NCBI GenBank assembly: GCA_002314195.1 | Contig: DCCQ01000065.1 | Location: 1-19,509, forward strand | Reading direction: 5' to 3' | Origin: Bacteroidales bacterium UBA1077 | GTDB taxonomy: Bacteria > Bacteroidota > Bacteroidia > Bacteroidales > UBA932 | DNA length: 19,509 nt | Shown here: positions 12,737-19,509 of the stretch, piece after piece | Numbering within the stretch: the stretch's first letter is position 1 | How the letters are laid out: each line of letters opens with the position of its first letter | Notes under the pieces: model-generated | The model's database searches: none | Seen by the model: the letters and a program-made list of their open reading frames with translations, nothing else | Told to the model about the DNA's origin: nothing | Position numbers and translations under genes: made by a program

Positions 12737-15055
12737 ATGATCAAAAGAATTTTAACTGCCTTCGCGGCTCTTGCCGCTGCCCTGTCTGCCTTCGCCGCTG
12801 AATATGACGGCAAGTGGATCGGCTGTGAGTACAAGGGTGATGTCCTCAAGGGCAACACTGTCCTTCCTGCCCGCTATCTTCGCAAGGAGGTGACTCTGGA
12901 CGGCAAGGTGAAGGAGGCAACGCTGCGCATCAGCGGCCTTGGAGTCTATGACGCATGGATCAACGGGGAATATATCACCCGTGACCAGGAGCTTGCCCCG
13001 ACAGTCTCCGAGTACAGGACAAGGGTCTATTTCAATGAGTTCGATGTCACGAAGGCTCTTAAGAAAGGACAGAATGCCCTTGCCGTGAGCCTTGGATGCG
13101 GACGTTACACCACGATGAGAGAGCCAGGAATGAAGGGTTTCGGAGTTCCGAGGCTTTGGTGCCAGTTGGACATTGTGTACACTGATGGCCGTACAGAGAC
13201 CGTGGTCAGTGACGAGAGCTGGAAGATAACCTGCGAGGGTCCGATCCGCGCCAACAACGAGTTCGACGGAGAAACCTACGATGCCCGCAAGGAACTGACC
13301 GGTTGGACCAAGGTCGGCTATGACGATTCCGCTTGGTCTGAAGCCTCTATGATGAGCGCTCCGGGAGGGAAACTCGTCCTTCAGCCGAACCCAAACATCG
13401 CTGTGCAGGACATCGTGAAGCCGGTCTCCATCACCAAGACTGACCACGGCTACATCCTGGACATGGGGCAGAACATGGTAGGTCGCCTTCAGATCAAGGC
13501 CAAGGGACTCCAAAGTGGCGACACCCTCACGATGAAATTCGCTGAGATTCTGAACCCGGACGGCACCCTTTACCTTGCCAACCTGCGTACGGCCAAGGTT
13601 CTGGACACCTACATCGCCAAAGACAGCAAGCCGATTGTCTGGCATCCTGAGTATGTCTATCACGGTTTCCGTTTCGTTGAGATCAAAGGCTTGAAGAAAG
13701 AGCCGAAGCTCGGTGATTTCGAGGGACAGGTGATGTACGACAAGATGGCCGTGACAGGTCATTTCGAGACCTCCAACGCTGTCATCAACCAGATCTACCA
13801 CAACGCTTTCTGGGGAATCAGGGGCAACTATCGCGGCATGCCGACCGATTGTCCGCAGAGGGACGAGAGGCTTGGCTGGCTCGGCGACCGAACGATGGGA
13901 TGTTACGGCGAATCCTACATATTCAACAACCACGCCCTCTATTCCAAGTGGCTGACTGACATCCATGACGGGCAGGACAAGTTGGGCCGCATCTCCGATG
14001 TCTGCCCTCGCTACTGGACTCTCTATCAGGACAATTTCACCTGGCCGGGGGCGTTCTTCACCGGCGCGGACATGGTATATCGCCGCTTCGGGGATGACCA
14101 GTCCATCAAGGACCACTATGGTGCGATGAAGAAGTGGCTTGAATATATGAGGTCGAAGTACATGAAGGACGGTGTGATGATCAAGGACACCTACGGGGAC
14201 TGGTGCATGCCGCCTGAGTCATTGGATCTGATTCATTCCAAGGATCCCGCGAGAAAGACATCCGCACCGCTCATCGCCACTCCGTTCTATTACTTCCTTC
14301 TTCACAAGATGGTTGAGTTCGCTCCGATAGCAGGGCATCCGGAGGACGTGAAGATGTTCAATGAATATGCCGACGCTGCCCGTGATGCGTTCAACGCCAA
14401 GTATTTCAACGCCAAGGAAGGCTTCTACGGCAACAACACCGTGACCGCCAATCTTCTTCCGCTCTATTTCGGTATGGTCCCGGCGGGACGTGAAGGCGAT
14501 GTGTTCGACCACATCGTGCACAAGACTGAGGTTGACTGTGACGGCCACGTCAGCTGCGGAGTTGTCGGGATGATGGTCCTGATGCGCACTCTGACCGAGT
14601 TCGGCAGGCCTGACCTGGCCTTGAAGATCGCCACCAACGAGACATACCCAAGCTGGGGCTACATGGCGAAGAACGGGGCCACGACAATCTGGGAGCTCTG
14701 GAACGGCAACACCGCCGATCCTGCGATGAACTCCGGCAACCACGTGATGCTCCTTGGCGACCTTGTGACCTGGTACTATGAATATCTTGGCGGCATCCGT
14801 CCCGCTGAGCCTGGCTACAAGTCAATCGAACTCAAGCCGTACCCGATCGAAGGCCTTGACTGGGTGAACTGCTCGTACGATTCCCCTTACGGCAAGATCG
14901 TCAGCAACTGGAAGCGCAACGGCTCCAAGTTCGAGTGGACCGTCGAGATTCCGGCCGGCACCACCGCCACCGCCCTCATCCCGGGTCCCGACAGCTCCCG
15001 CGAGACCAAAACCCTCGTCCCTGGCAAGCACCGTTTAGTGACGGAACTGGAGTAG
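12737..15055 (+). CDS. Alpha-L-rhamnosidase, glycoside hydrolase family 78
   Basis: This 772-aa exported enzyme removes terminal alpha-L-rhamnose from glycans or glycosides. The signal peptide is MIKRILTAFAALAAALSAFA. N-terminal beta domains follow: a rhamnosidase N domain with the carbohydrate-binding-like AWINGEYITRDQELAPT, then one with ILDMGQNMVGRL. The (alpha/alpha)6 catalytic domain carries the GH78 signature DCPQRDERLGWLGD (371-384; Asp371, Glu377 and Asp384 as conserved acids) and GATTIWELWNG with Glu653, the usual second catalytic acid. A C-terminal beta domain closes the protein. The longest frame begins inside the previous gene at 12647, but the ATG at 12737, 17 bp after the nucleotidase stop, starts the signal peptide. 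There is no SusC/SusD pair nearby, so this is not a classical PUL. Its stop lies 2 bp from that of the convergent receptor gene. Confidence 0.96.
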   Translation: MIKRILTAFAALAAALSAFAAEYDGKWIGCEYKGDVLKGNTVLPARYLRKEVTLDGKVKEATLRISGLGVYDAWINGEYITRDQELAPTVSEYRTRVYFNEFDVTKALKKGQNALAVSLGCGRYTTMREPGMKGFGVPRLWCQLDIVYTDGRTETVVSDESWKITCEGPIRANNEFDGETYDARKELTGWTKVGYDDSAWSEASMMSAPGGKLVLQPNPNIAVQDIVKPVSITKTDHGYILDMGQNMVGRLQIKAKGLQSGDTLTMKFAEILNPDGTLYLANLRTAKVLDTYIAKDSKPIVWHPEYVYHGFRFVEIKGLKKEPKLGDFEGQVMYDKMAVTGHFETSNAVINQIYHNAFWGIRGNYRGMPTDCPQRDERLGWLGDRTMGCYGESYIFNNHALYSKWLTDIHDGQDKLGRISDVCPRYWTLYQDNFTWPGAFFTGADMVYRRFGDDQSIKDHYGAMKKWLEYMRSKYMKDGVMIKDTYGDWCMPPESLDLIHSKDPARKTSAPLIATPFYYFLLHKMVEFAPIAGHPEDVKMFNEYADAARDAFNAKYFNAKEGFYGNNTVTANLLPLYFGMVPAGREGDVFDHIVHKTEVDCDGHVSCGVVGMMVLMRTLTEFGRPDLALKIATNETYPSWGYMAKNGATTIWELWNGNTADPAMNSGNHVMLLGDLVTWYYEYLGGIRPAEPGYKSIELKPYPIEGLDWVNCSYDSPYGKIVSNWKRNGSKFEWTVEIPAGTTATALIPGPDSSRETKTLVPGKHRLVTELE

Positions 15056-15057
15056 GC

Positions 15058-17343
15058 TTAGAATAGCCCGGAGTCGCTGTCAGAGTTGTTGACCTTCTTG
15101 TTGACAGTGCGGGCTTTCTTTCCGTAGGAGAAATTATAGACACAAGTAAGGATGATCGTGTTTTTCTGACTGGTCATCCTGCTTGTGTTTTTCATAGTCA
15201 GCGGAGAGCCTGATGCGGTTTCCTCGCTGATTTTCCAGTCGTAGAACGGGTATCGCATTCCGGCACCGATGCGGAGGTTCTTCCCGATTCTGCGCGCGAA
15301 CTCAAAGTAGCCATAGTTCTCGCCTTTGTCGATGCCGAGGTCACTTATGGATCTGAAAGGTTGGTTGTACATTGCCTCAGCGATCCATTTTTCCCCTGAA
15401 TATCTCAGCATGGCCATGCCGCCAAGGCTTTTGACGGATCTGTCCGCCTTGCCTCCCGTCAACCTCTGGTCGTTGTACATGGCATAGACGGTGAGCGAAA
15501 TAGGAATATTCCTGAAAGGTTTGATTCTGCTGCCGAGAGCGGCCATCACCGCCAGCATGCTCCCGGAATGTTCCTTTCTTTCCACAAGATACCCGTTCTC
15601 TTGGCTGAACAGAGGAATTATCTGATTGCCATTGTGGTAGACATAAACGTACGGATCGATGTACAGCCAAGAGTTATTGAATGTATAACCGATCATCGCG
15701 CTTCTGGTAGTGTAACTTTCAAGTTCGCTGTTGCTTGTCGAGAGCCATTTGTCATCCCTAAGGTAGGAGGCTGTGCCTAACCATCCGATTTTCGGGGTCT
15801 CCACCGAGCTTGAATAATTAAGGTACATCGATGAATGGTCGTTGAATGTGTAGTTCAGTTGCACGAGCGGGCGGAGGTAGAGATAATCTTTCCTTGCGGT
15901 TTCATTGGTGCCGTAGCCGTAATGCTCAACCGCGGCGCCGAGCGAATAGCTGAAGCCTCCAAGATTCCCTGAATATTCACCCCATAGCCTGTTCAGGCAA
16001 GTGTTGATCTCTGACTGAACATGAATATCCCCGTTCCTGCTGCTTTGGTCGGAATAGTTGGCCATAGAGCGGAGACCGAAACTGAGTTTGTGCTTTTCAG
16101 AGATCCTCCAGTCATCGACTGCCTCGAAGATACCGGAATATTTCCGCCCGTCTGTCAGGCTTACGGAAGAAATCAGAGGAGTCGCTCCGTCATATTCATG
16201 AAACCCTTTGCGGCTTTTTGTGTCGTAGGCGGTGGCTACGAAATTCACCGAAAGTTCGTGTTTGTCGGAGAGTCTGCGGTTCCAGTAGATGTCAAGCGAA
16301 GGGGAGAGGTATTCTGACCAAACGTCTTTGCTGTCAATTACTTCCGAAATTGTGCTTTCTCCGGACGCGAGGTCAGTCACTGTTTTGATGACGCTTTGGC
16401 GGACCGGCCAGTCCTTTTTCTCGTATCCTATGGATAATTGCGCTTTCAAGGCGCTATTCTCGTCTTTCATCCTGACAATGTCGAGCGATGCGTAATGTTG
16501 GTTGCGGGTGAAATCAGTGTCCAGACCTGTTTTCTCCTTGGTGTATCTGTTGCCTCCGGCTTCATATTCAAGAAATTCGTCGATGCCATAGCCTCCGCTT
16601 TTGCTCGGTTTTCCGGAATATTCAATGCCGATCATCGTGTTTTTCAGGACTTGGCGGTACGAGGCAGCGTTGTTGCCCCAAGGGGTTGTGACCGCTTCCT
16701 TGAGGTTCAGCATCAGGTTGCCACCGATTCCGGGCCTTCGGGTGATGATGTTCACCAAAGAGCCGCTGCCCGCGAATGAATATCTTGCCGGGGCGTTCTG
16801 GTAGAAGTCGATGCTTTTGATGTCCGCCGGTGTGAGAAGCGACAGTGAAGCGCTTGTTGTCGGGAGCCCGTTAAGCAGGATTGTCAGGCCTTTCCCGTTC
16901 ACCAGAGTGACTTCATCGTCCCTGACCATAATGCCCGGTATCAGTTTCAATGTCTCCAAAGCAGTGGCGTGGGCGTTTCTGTCCTCGCTGCTCAGGTAGA
17001 ATTTCTGGTGGTCGCTGAAATGCTTGACGCTTCTTCCCGTGAACACCGCCGCTTTCAGGGTGTCGGTCCGCTCTGTTGCTATCGCTGTCTTCAGAGTGTC
17101 AATCTGCCTGGTCACTGAACTTGTGGTTCGACAAAGCTCACCAACCACCGAAGTGACCCTTGCCGAAGTGACCAAAGAGGACGGAACTTCTACAATATAT
17201 TCGGTCGCAGGCCCCTCCGTCCCGCTCACTGAGCTTGTGGTTCGATTAAGCTCACCAACCACCGAAGTGACCGGACTAAAGCCAGCCGCCTGAATGCAAA
17301 CAGCGAGAACTCCCAATACTGAATATGTCCTTTTATGACTCAT
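15058..17343 (-). CDS. TonB-dependent-receptor-like outer-membrane barrel with REP-derived N-terminus
   Basis: This 761-aa protein has a signal peptide (residues 1 to about 21), a linker, a plug-like domain (about 105-205, with LKLIPGIMVRDDEVTLVNGKGLTILLNGLP and SLVNIITRRPG) and a long beta-barrel to residue 740 whose last strand is TIILTCVYNFSYG. This fits the Bacteroidota outer-membrane beta-barrel family related to TonB receptors; members usually carry an N-terminal carboxypeptidase-regulatory-like domain, which is missing. In its place residues 25-40 and 63-78 repeat VTSVVGELxRTTSSV, encoded by copies of the GTCACTTCGG palindrome (17225-17272, 17111-17158). A further small repeat, DTLKTAI / DTLKAAV, follows at 82-98. 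A short tail rich in Ser/Asp ends the protein. The ATG is at 17341-17343 with a promoter just upstream. The ligand is unknown. Confidence 0.88.
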   Translation of the reverse strand: MSHKRTYSVLGVLAVCIQAAGFSPVTSVVGELNRTTSSVSGTEGPATEYIVEVPSSLVTSARVTSVVGELCRTTSSVTRQIDTLKTAIATERTDTLKAAVFTGRSVKHFSDHQKFYLSSEDRNAHATALETLKLIPGIMVRDDEVTLVNGKGLTILLNGLPTTSASLSLLTPADIKSIDFYQNAPARYSFAGSGSLVNIITRRPGIGGNLMLNLKEAVTTPWGNNAASYRQVLKNTMIGIEYSGKPSKSGGYGIDEFLEYEAGGNRYTKEKTGLDTDFTRNQHYASLDIVRMKDENSALKAQLSIGYEKKDWPVRQSVIKTVTDLASGESTISEVIDSKDVWSEYLSPSLDIYWNRRLSDKHELSVNFVATAYDTKSRKGFHEYDGATPLISSVSLTDGRKYSGIFEAVDDWRISEKHKLSFGLRSMANYSDQSSRNGDIHVQSEINTCLNRLWGEYSGNLGGFSYSLGAAVEHYGYGTNETARKDYLYLRPLVQLNYTFNDHSSMYLNYSSSVETPKIGWLGTASYLRDDKWLSTSNSELESYTTRSAMIGYTFNNSWLYIDPYVYVYHNGNQIIPLFSQENGYLVERKEHSGSMLAVMAALGSRIKPFRNIPISLTVYAMYNDQRLTGGKADRSVKSLGGMAMLRYSGEKWIAEAMYNQPFRSISDLGIDKGENYGYFEFARRIGKNLRIGAGMRYPFYDWKISEETASGSPLTMKNTSRMTSQKNTIILTCVYNFSYGKKARTVNKKVNNSDSDSGLF
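17111..17158 (-). repeat. Coding copy A of GTCACTTCGG palindrome
   Basis: These 48 bp inside the receptor gene match coding copy B at 44 of 48 positions. They are translated as VTSVVGELCRTTSSVT (residues 63-78). The palindromic ends are GTCACT... and ...AGTGACC. A further GGTCACTTCGG seed (plus strand 17163-17173) lies 4 bp away. Confidence 0.85.
17225..17272 (-). repeat. Coding copy B of GTCACTTCGG palindrome
   Basis: These 48 bp lie in-frame with copy A, 114 bp (38 codons) away, and are translated as VTSVVGELNRTTSSVS (residues 25-40), directly after the predicted signal-peptide cleavage region. The four differences from copy A change one residue inside the repeat (Cys to Asn) and the last residue. 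Confidence 0.85.
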
Positions 17344-17362
17344 GGTATATAATCTTTGCCGG

Positions 17363-17391
17363 CAAAATTATCTGAAAATAGTTTTACACAA
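17363..17391 (-). promoter_or_regulatory. Bacteroidetes-type promoter of receptor gene
   Basis: On the minus strand TAATTTTG (17363-17370) is an exact TAnnTTTG box and TTG (17389-17391) lies 18 bases upstream. The ATG follows 19 bases after the -7 box, giving a very short leader. Confidence 0.55.
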
Positions 17392-17565
17392 GAGTTTTCC
17401 TCGGACTTTCTTCTTGTTATAAATTATTGAAAAACATTGTGTTGTGAAATTTCTTCTTTGTTTGTGCTTTTGCGGAGTCTTACATTGCCGTTTTTTTGCT
17501 AATTTAGTGAACGCTAATTGTGATTTGCCACGGATTTGAACATACCGTGGGTGACTTTTTGCCGG

Positions 17566-18504
17566 ATGAAACTGAGAACTGTCATATTCATTGCCATTCT
17601 TTCCTTTTGCTTCGCTTCCTGCGCTCATTCGTTCAGGACAGCGGAACAGTTTCTGGATGAGATTGAGGCCAGACTGGAAACCCAGCCAGACAGCGCTTTC
17701 GTCGCTCTGGATTCTTTGGACAGAAGTATGCTTGGCACCAAGGAACTTCGCGCCCGCCACGCCCTGCTCTACACCATCGCTCTTGAGAAAGTCGGAATGG
17801 AGATCACTTCCGACAGCATAATCAACATCGCAGTGGACTACTATTCCTCTTCGGGAGACGAGGAGATGAAAGAGAAAGCTCTGTACTACAAGAATATAAT
17901 CGATCAGAACGCGGCTTCAGTCCACAAGGACACTCTCGCCCTTCAGCAGCAGAAGATGATCGAGGAGCGTTACACCGACAAGCAGGCAATCATTGACCGA
18001 GGAAAGTCCATCTGGCTTCTTTGCCTATTGGTTGTGCTTGTGGTCACCGTTTTGATTGTCATTGTGCGTCTGTTCAGAAAGACGCATAATGAATTGAAGC
18101 GGAAACCGGACGATGAGGCGATGGCCATAATCCGTGAGAGAATGTCGGTTCTGGACAAGTTCCTCGCCTCCAGACTCTCCTCGGACTGCTCCTTTGACAA
18201 GACAGCCGAGGCAGAACTTGACCGCCTTGTCTCCGATCAGGATGATTTCCTGCGTTCCACTATGGTTCTTTTTCGTGACAGCCACCCTGAGTTCGTGGCC
18301 GAGTTGAAGTCGCACGGCCTGACGGATTGGGAGGTCGGCTATTGCTGCCTCTATGTCCTCGGACTCAAAGGCAAGGATGTCGGCAACTACCTCAAGAAGA
18401 AGCGCAACTACATCATCAGCAGTGACATCCGTCGCAAGTTAGGCCTCTCTGAACACGACACCAATCTCGGCATCTGGCTCCGCTCACGCCTTTCCGCCCG
18501 GTAA
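17566..18504 (+). CDS. Membrane-bound regulator: lipobox signal, short helical region, TM, LuxR-like HTH
   Basis: This is a protein of about 312 aa. The signal-like N-terminus ends in FASC (Cys19), followed by a helical region (20-145) with TPR-like features (FLDEIEARLETQPDSAFVALDSLD; ARHALLYTIALEKVG), a strong transmembrane segment (SIWLLCLLVVLVVTVLIVIVRLF, about 148-170), and a cytoplasmic tail ending in an HTH (about 252-300, LTDWEVGYCCLYVLGLKGKDVGNYLKKKR). This is the plan of the Bacteroidales TPR/LuxR-type membrane regulators, but these usually carry several TPRs; here the series stops after about one and a half, so repeats appear to have been lost. The open frame begins at a TTG (17536); the ATG at 17566 is preferred because it gives the signal peptide. 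It is divergent from the receptor gene and may regulate it; that is inference. Confidence 0.82.
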   Translation: MKLRTVIFIAILSFCFASCAHSFRTAEQFLDEIEARLETQPDSAFVALDSLDRSMLGTKELRARHALLYTIALEKVGMEITSDSIINIAVDYYSSSGDEEMKEKALYYKNIIDQNAASVHKDTLALQQQKMIEERYTDKQAIIDRGKSIWLLCLLVVLVVTVLIVIVRLFRKTHNELKRKPDDEAMAIIRERMSVLDKFLASRLSSDCSFDKTAEAELDRLVSDQDDFLRSTMVLFRDSHPEFVAELKSHGLTDWEVGYCCLYVLGLKGKDVGNYLKKKRNYIISSDIRRKLGLSEHDTNLGIWLRSRLSAR

Positions 18505-18520
18505 TCAGATGAGTTTGGCT

Positions 18521-18607
18521 GCTTTTGTCCGGTGAAAGGGCGTATGGCCGGACAAAGTACCTTTATTATTGCTTTTGTCCGGTGAAAGCCCTTTCCTACG
18601 GACAAAG
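18521..18607 (+). repeat. Tandem pair of near-identical hairpins
   Basis: The 18-base unit GCTTTTGTCCGGTGAAAG occurs at 18521 and again at 18571. Each copy pairs with a following CGGACAAAG: TTTGTCCGG (18524-18532) with 18548-18556, and TTTGTCCG (18574-18581) with 18599-18606. A short T-run follows the second, so the pair may end transcription of the regulator gene, whose stop lies 16 bp upstream. Confidence 0.75.
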
Positions 18608-18677
18608 TTTTTCGGGATTATGCTTTTTGACTTGCACCTGATTCAATCGGCAGCACTTTTGACCTCTTTTGATTCTC

Positions 18678-18698
18678 AAGAGTGTATCGTACACTCTT
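18678..18698. repeat. Dyad symmetry, possible operator or hairpin
   Basis: AAGAGTGTA (18678-18686) and TACACTCTT (18690-18698) are perfect inverse arms around a 3-base centre. The AGTGTA/TACACT half-sites are the same hexamers as in the ABC-operon dyad, but the spacing differs (3 against 12), so a shared binder is not assumed. Confidence 0.5.
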
Positions 18699-18818
18699 AG
18701 GAAACGTTTTCCGCGCTTTTCGTCTCCCGATGGTGTCGTCGAGCGCTTACTTGCGAAATAATTTATCTTTTATCACCATCTTTTGTTAGGCTTCATTTAC
18801 GTGACGATAACGTTCACA

Positions 18819-18893
18819 GGCGATAGCGAAAAAATAAAATTCCAAATTTTGGTAACGTGCAAAATTTGGAATTTTCCTTTTTTCGCGTTCGCC
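18819..18893. terminator. Large AT-rich palindrome, probable bidirectional terminator
   Basis: The perfect 15-bp inner stem has arms 18836-18850 (AAAATTCCAAATTTT) and 18861-18875 with a 10-base loop. Outer arms at 18819-18834 and 18878-18893 (GGCGATAGCGAAAAAA and its near complement) extend the symmetry. A-runs and T-runs flank the inner stem on both sides, so it can end transcription from either direction, in particular from the CobW-type gene ending at 18936. Confidence 0.72.
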
Positions 18894-18935
18894 CTAAAAC
18901 GATTTTGCTTAATAATGTATAGGGCAAACGAGTAA

Positions 18936-19509
18936 CTATTCCACAAGACAGGAGTCCATCAGATCGGCAATCTGTTTGCGGTCAAGGTTCTGGCCGATGA
19001 AGACGATCTTGATCATGCGGTCGCCATAGACCGGATCCCAGTCCTTGCGGAGATTCTTGTCCCTGCGCATCATCTCCTGAAGCTGGTCTTCAGGCATCGT
19101 CGCGAACCAAAGTCCCGCGTCCTTTATGGATTTCTGCACTCCAGACTGCTCGAAGAGGTAGCACTTGTCCTTTTCGTCAGCAAAGTAGCACAGCCCTTTG
19201 GCCCGGATGATATTCTTTGGCCATTTCTTTGAGACAAGCCAGTCGAACTTGTTGATGTCCAACGGCTGACGGCGATAGTAGACGAAAGTACCGATGTTAT
19301 ATTCCTCGACCTCACCGCCCTCGTGGTCGTGATGATGGTGATGATCGTGGCCGTCCCCGTCGTGGTGGTCGTGCCCGTCTTCCTCGTGATGATCGTGGCC
19401 GTGTCCGTCAAGGTGGTCATGTTCCTCCTCGTCATGATGACCTTCGTGATGATAGTGTTCCTCATCGTCATGGTCGTTGTGCTCCAGTTCGTTGCCTTCA
19501 CCTTCGATG
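18936..19509 (-). CDS. CobW/COG0523-family GTPase, C-terminal part (partial, runs off window)
   Basis: Only the last 190 residues are in the window; the open frame continues past the right edge, so the GTPase domain itself is not visible. What is seen is a His/Asp/Glu-rich linker (about 65 residues with 23 His, coded by 19308-19480) followed by a CobW C-terminal domain with YNIGTFVYYRRQPLDINKF, IRAKGLCYFAD and a final IVFIGQNLDRKQIADLMDSC. COG0523 proteins are metallochaperone GTPases, for zinc, cobalt or nickel; a long His-rich loop is usual for zinc or nickel handling. An apparent start at 19262 is an internal TTG, not the real one. Gene context upstream is outside the window. The metal cannot be told from this part. 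Confidence 0.9.
   Translation of the reverse strand, partial: IEGEGNELEHNDHDDEEHYHHEGHHDEEEHDHLDGHGHDHHEEDGHDHHDGDGHDHHHHHDHEGGEVEEYNIGTFVYYRRQPLDINKFDWLVSKKWPKNIIRAKGLCYFADEKDKCYLFEQSGVQKSIKDAGLWFATMPEDQLQEMMRRDKNLRKDWDPVYGDRMIKIVFIGQNLDRKQIADLMDSCLVE

Larger units (their letters stand above)
18505..18935. other. Convergent non-coding region rich in hairpins
   Basis: These 431 bp lie between convergent genes (regulator + and CobW-type -). No open frame looks real. They hold two tandem hairpins 50 bp apart (18521-18607), a 9-bp dyad AAGAGTGTA/TACACTCTT (18678-18698), an AAACGTTT palindrome (18702-18709), and a 75-bp AT-rich palindrome (18819-18893). Such density is more than two terminators need; a small RNA or mobile palindromes are possible. 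Confidence 0.6.

Noticed and set aside
12752..14116. Long minus-strand open frame (454 codons) opposite the GH78 gene
   Set aside because: It is the antisense shadow of a gene with full GH78 signatures, has no recognisable domain, and reflects the codon use of the real gene.
17536..17565. TTG start upstream of the membrane-bound regulator
   Set aside because: The extra ten residues would bury the signal peptide; the ATG at 17566 gives a normal lipobox signal.
18521..18607. CRISPR-like array
   Set aside because: Only two units are present, the units are hairpins with part of the stem in the supposed spacer, and no cas gene is nearby.
18819..18893. Riboswitch or structured leader for the CobW-type gene
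   Set aside because: It lies downstream of that gene (the gene reads leftward and ends at 18936), so it cannot be its leader; a terminator is simpler.
19124..19501. Thr-rich minus-strand frame of 125 codons at the right end
   Set aside because: It is the alternate frame of the His-rich CobW linker; its repetitive make-up comes from the repeated His/Asp codons.

Overview
The window looks like a chromosomal piece of a member of the Bacteroidota, most likely an uncultured gut-type Bacteroidales. The support is several matches to the Bacteroidetes promoter (a TTG-like -33 box and a TAnnTTTG -7 box), a GSCFA-family protein, a DUF2807 GSGD-repeat lipoprotein, a bacterial deoxyhypusine-synthase-like enzyme, a GH78 rhamnosidase, a TonB-receptor-like barrel and a lipobox/transmembrane/HTH regulator. 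No rRNA, tRNA or CRISPR array was seen.

Layout. 1-2560 is accessory: a small lipoprotein gene (-) and a RAYT-type HUH protein gene (+) lie between two 150-bp near-palindromes (167-316 and 2187-2336), followed by a second kind of short palindrome (2374-2453). 2561-5419 is a minus-strand operon: ABC ATPase, ABC membrane protein, YtrA-type GntR repressor, DUF2807 lipoprotein. Its promoter overlaps an AGTGTA/TACACT dyad that looks like the repressor's own operator. 5511-5590 is another copy of the second palindrome, abutting a short AraC-type gene. 6198-9633 (-) holds the deoxyhypusine-synthase-like gene, ffh and a GSCFA gene. 9708-15055 (+) is a likely three-gene export operon: outer-membrane barrel, 5'-nucleotidase-like lipoprotein, GH78 rhamnosidase. 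15058-17343 (-) is a TonB-receptor-like barrel whose region just after the signal peptide is made of in-frame copies of the second palindrome. 17566-18504 (+) is a short membrane-bound HTH regulator. 18505-18935 is a non-coding convergent region rich in hairpins. The window ends in a partial CobW/COG0523 GTPase gene (-) with a very His-rich linker.

Best candidates for something new: (i) the RAYT gene bracketed by two 150-bp REPIN-like dyads exactly 2020 bp apart, with matching centres and about 79% identity; (ii) the GTCACTTCGG palindrome family, intergenic at two places and translated inside a surface receptor at a third; (iii) strong over-representation of the word GAATAT/ATATTC (68 by my manual count against about 9-10 expected), on both strands and in several reading frames; (iv) a YtrA-like operator placed at the predicted start of its own operon.

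Several of the longest open frames begin at TTG codons; where an ATG fits better with a signal peptide or domain, the start has been moved and the reason given.
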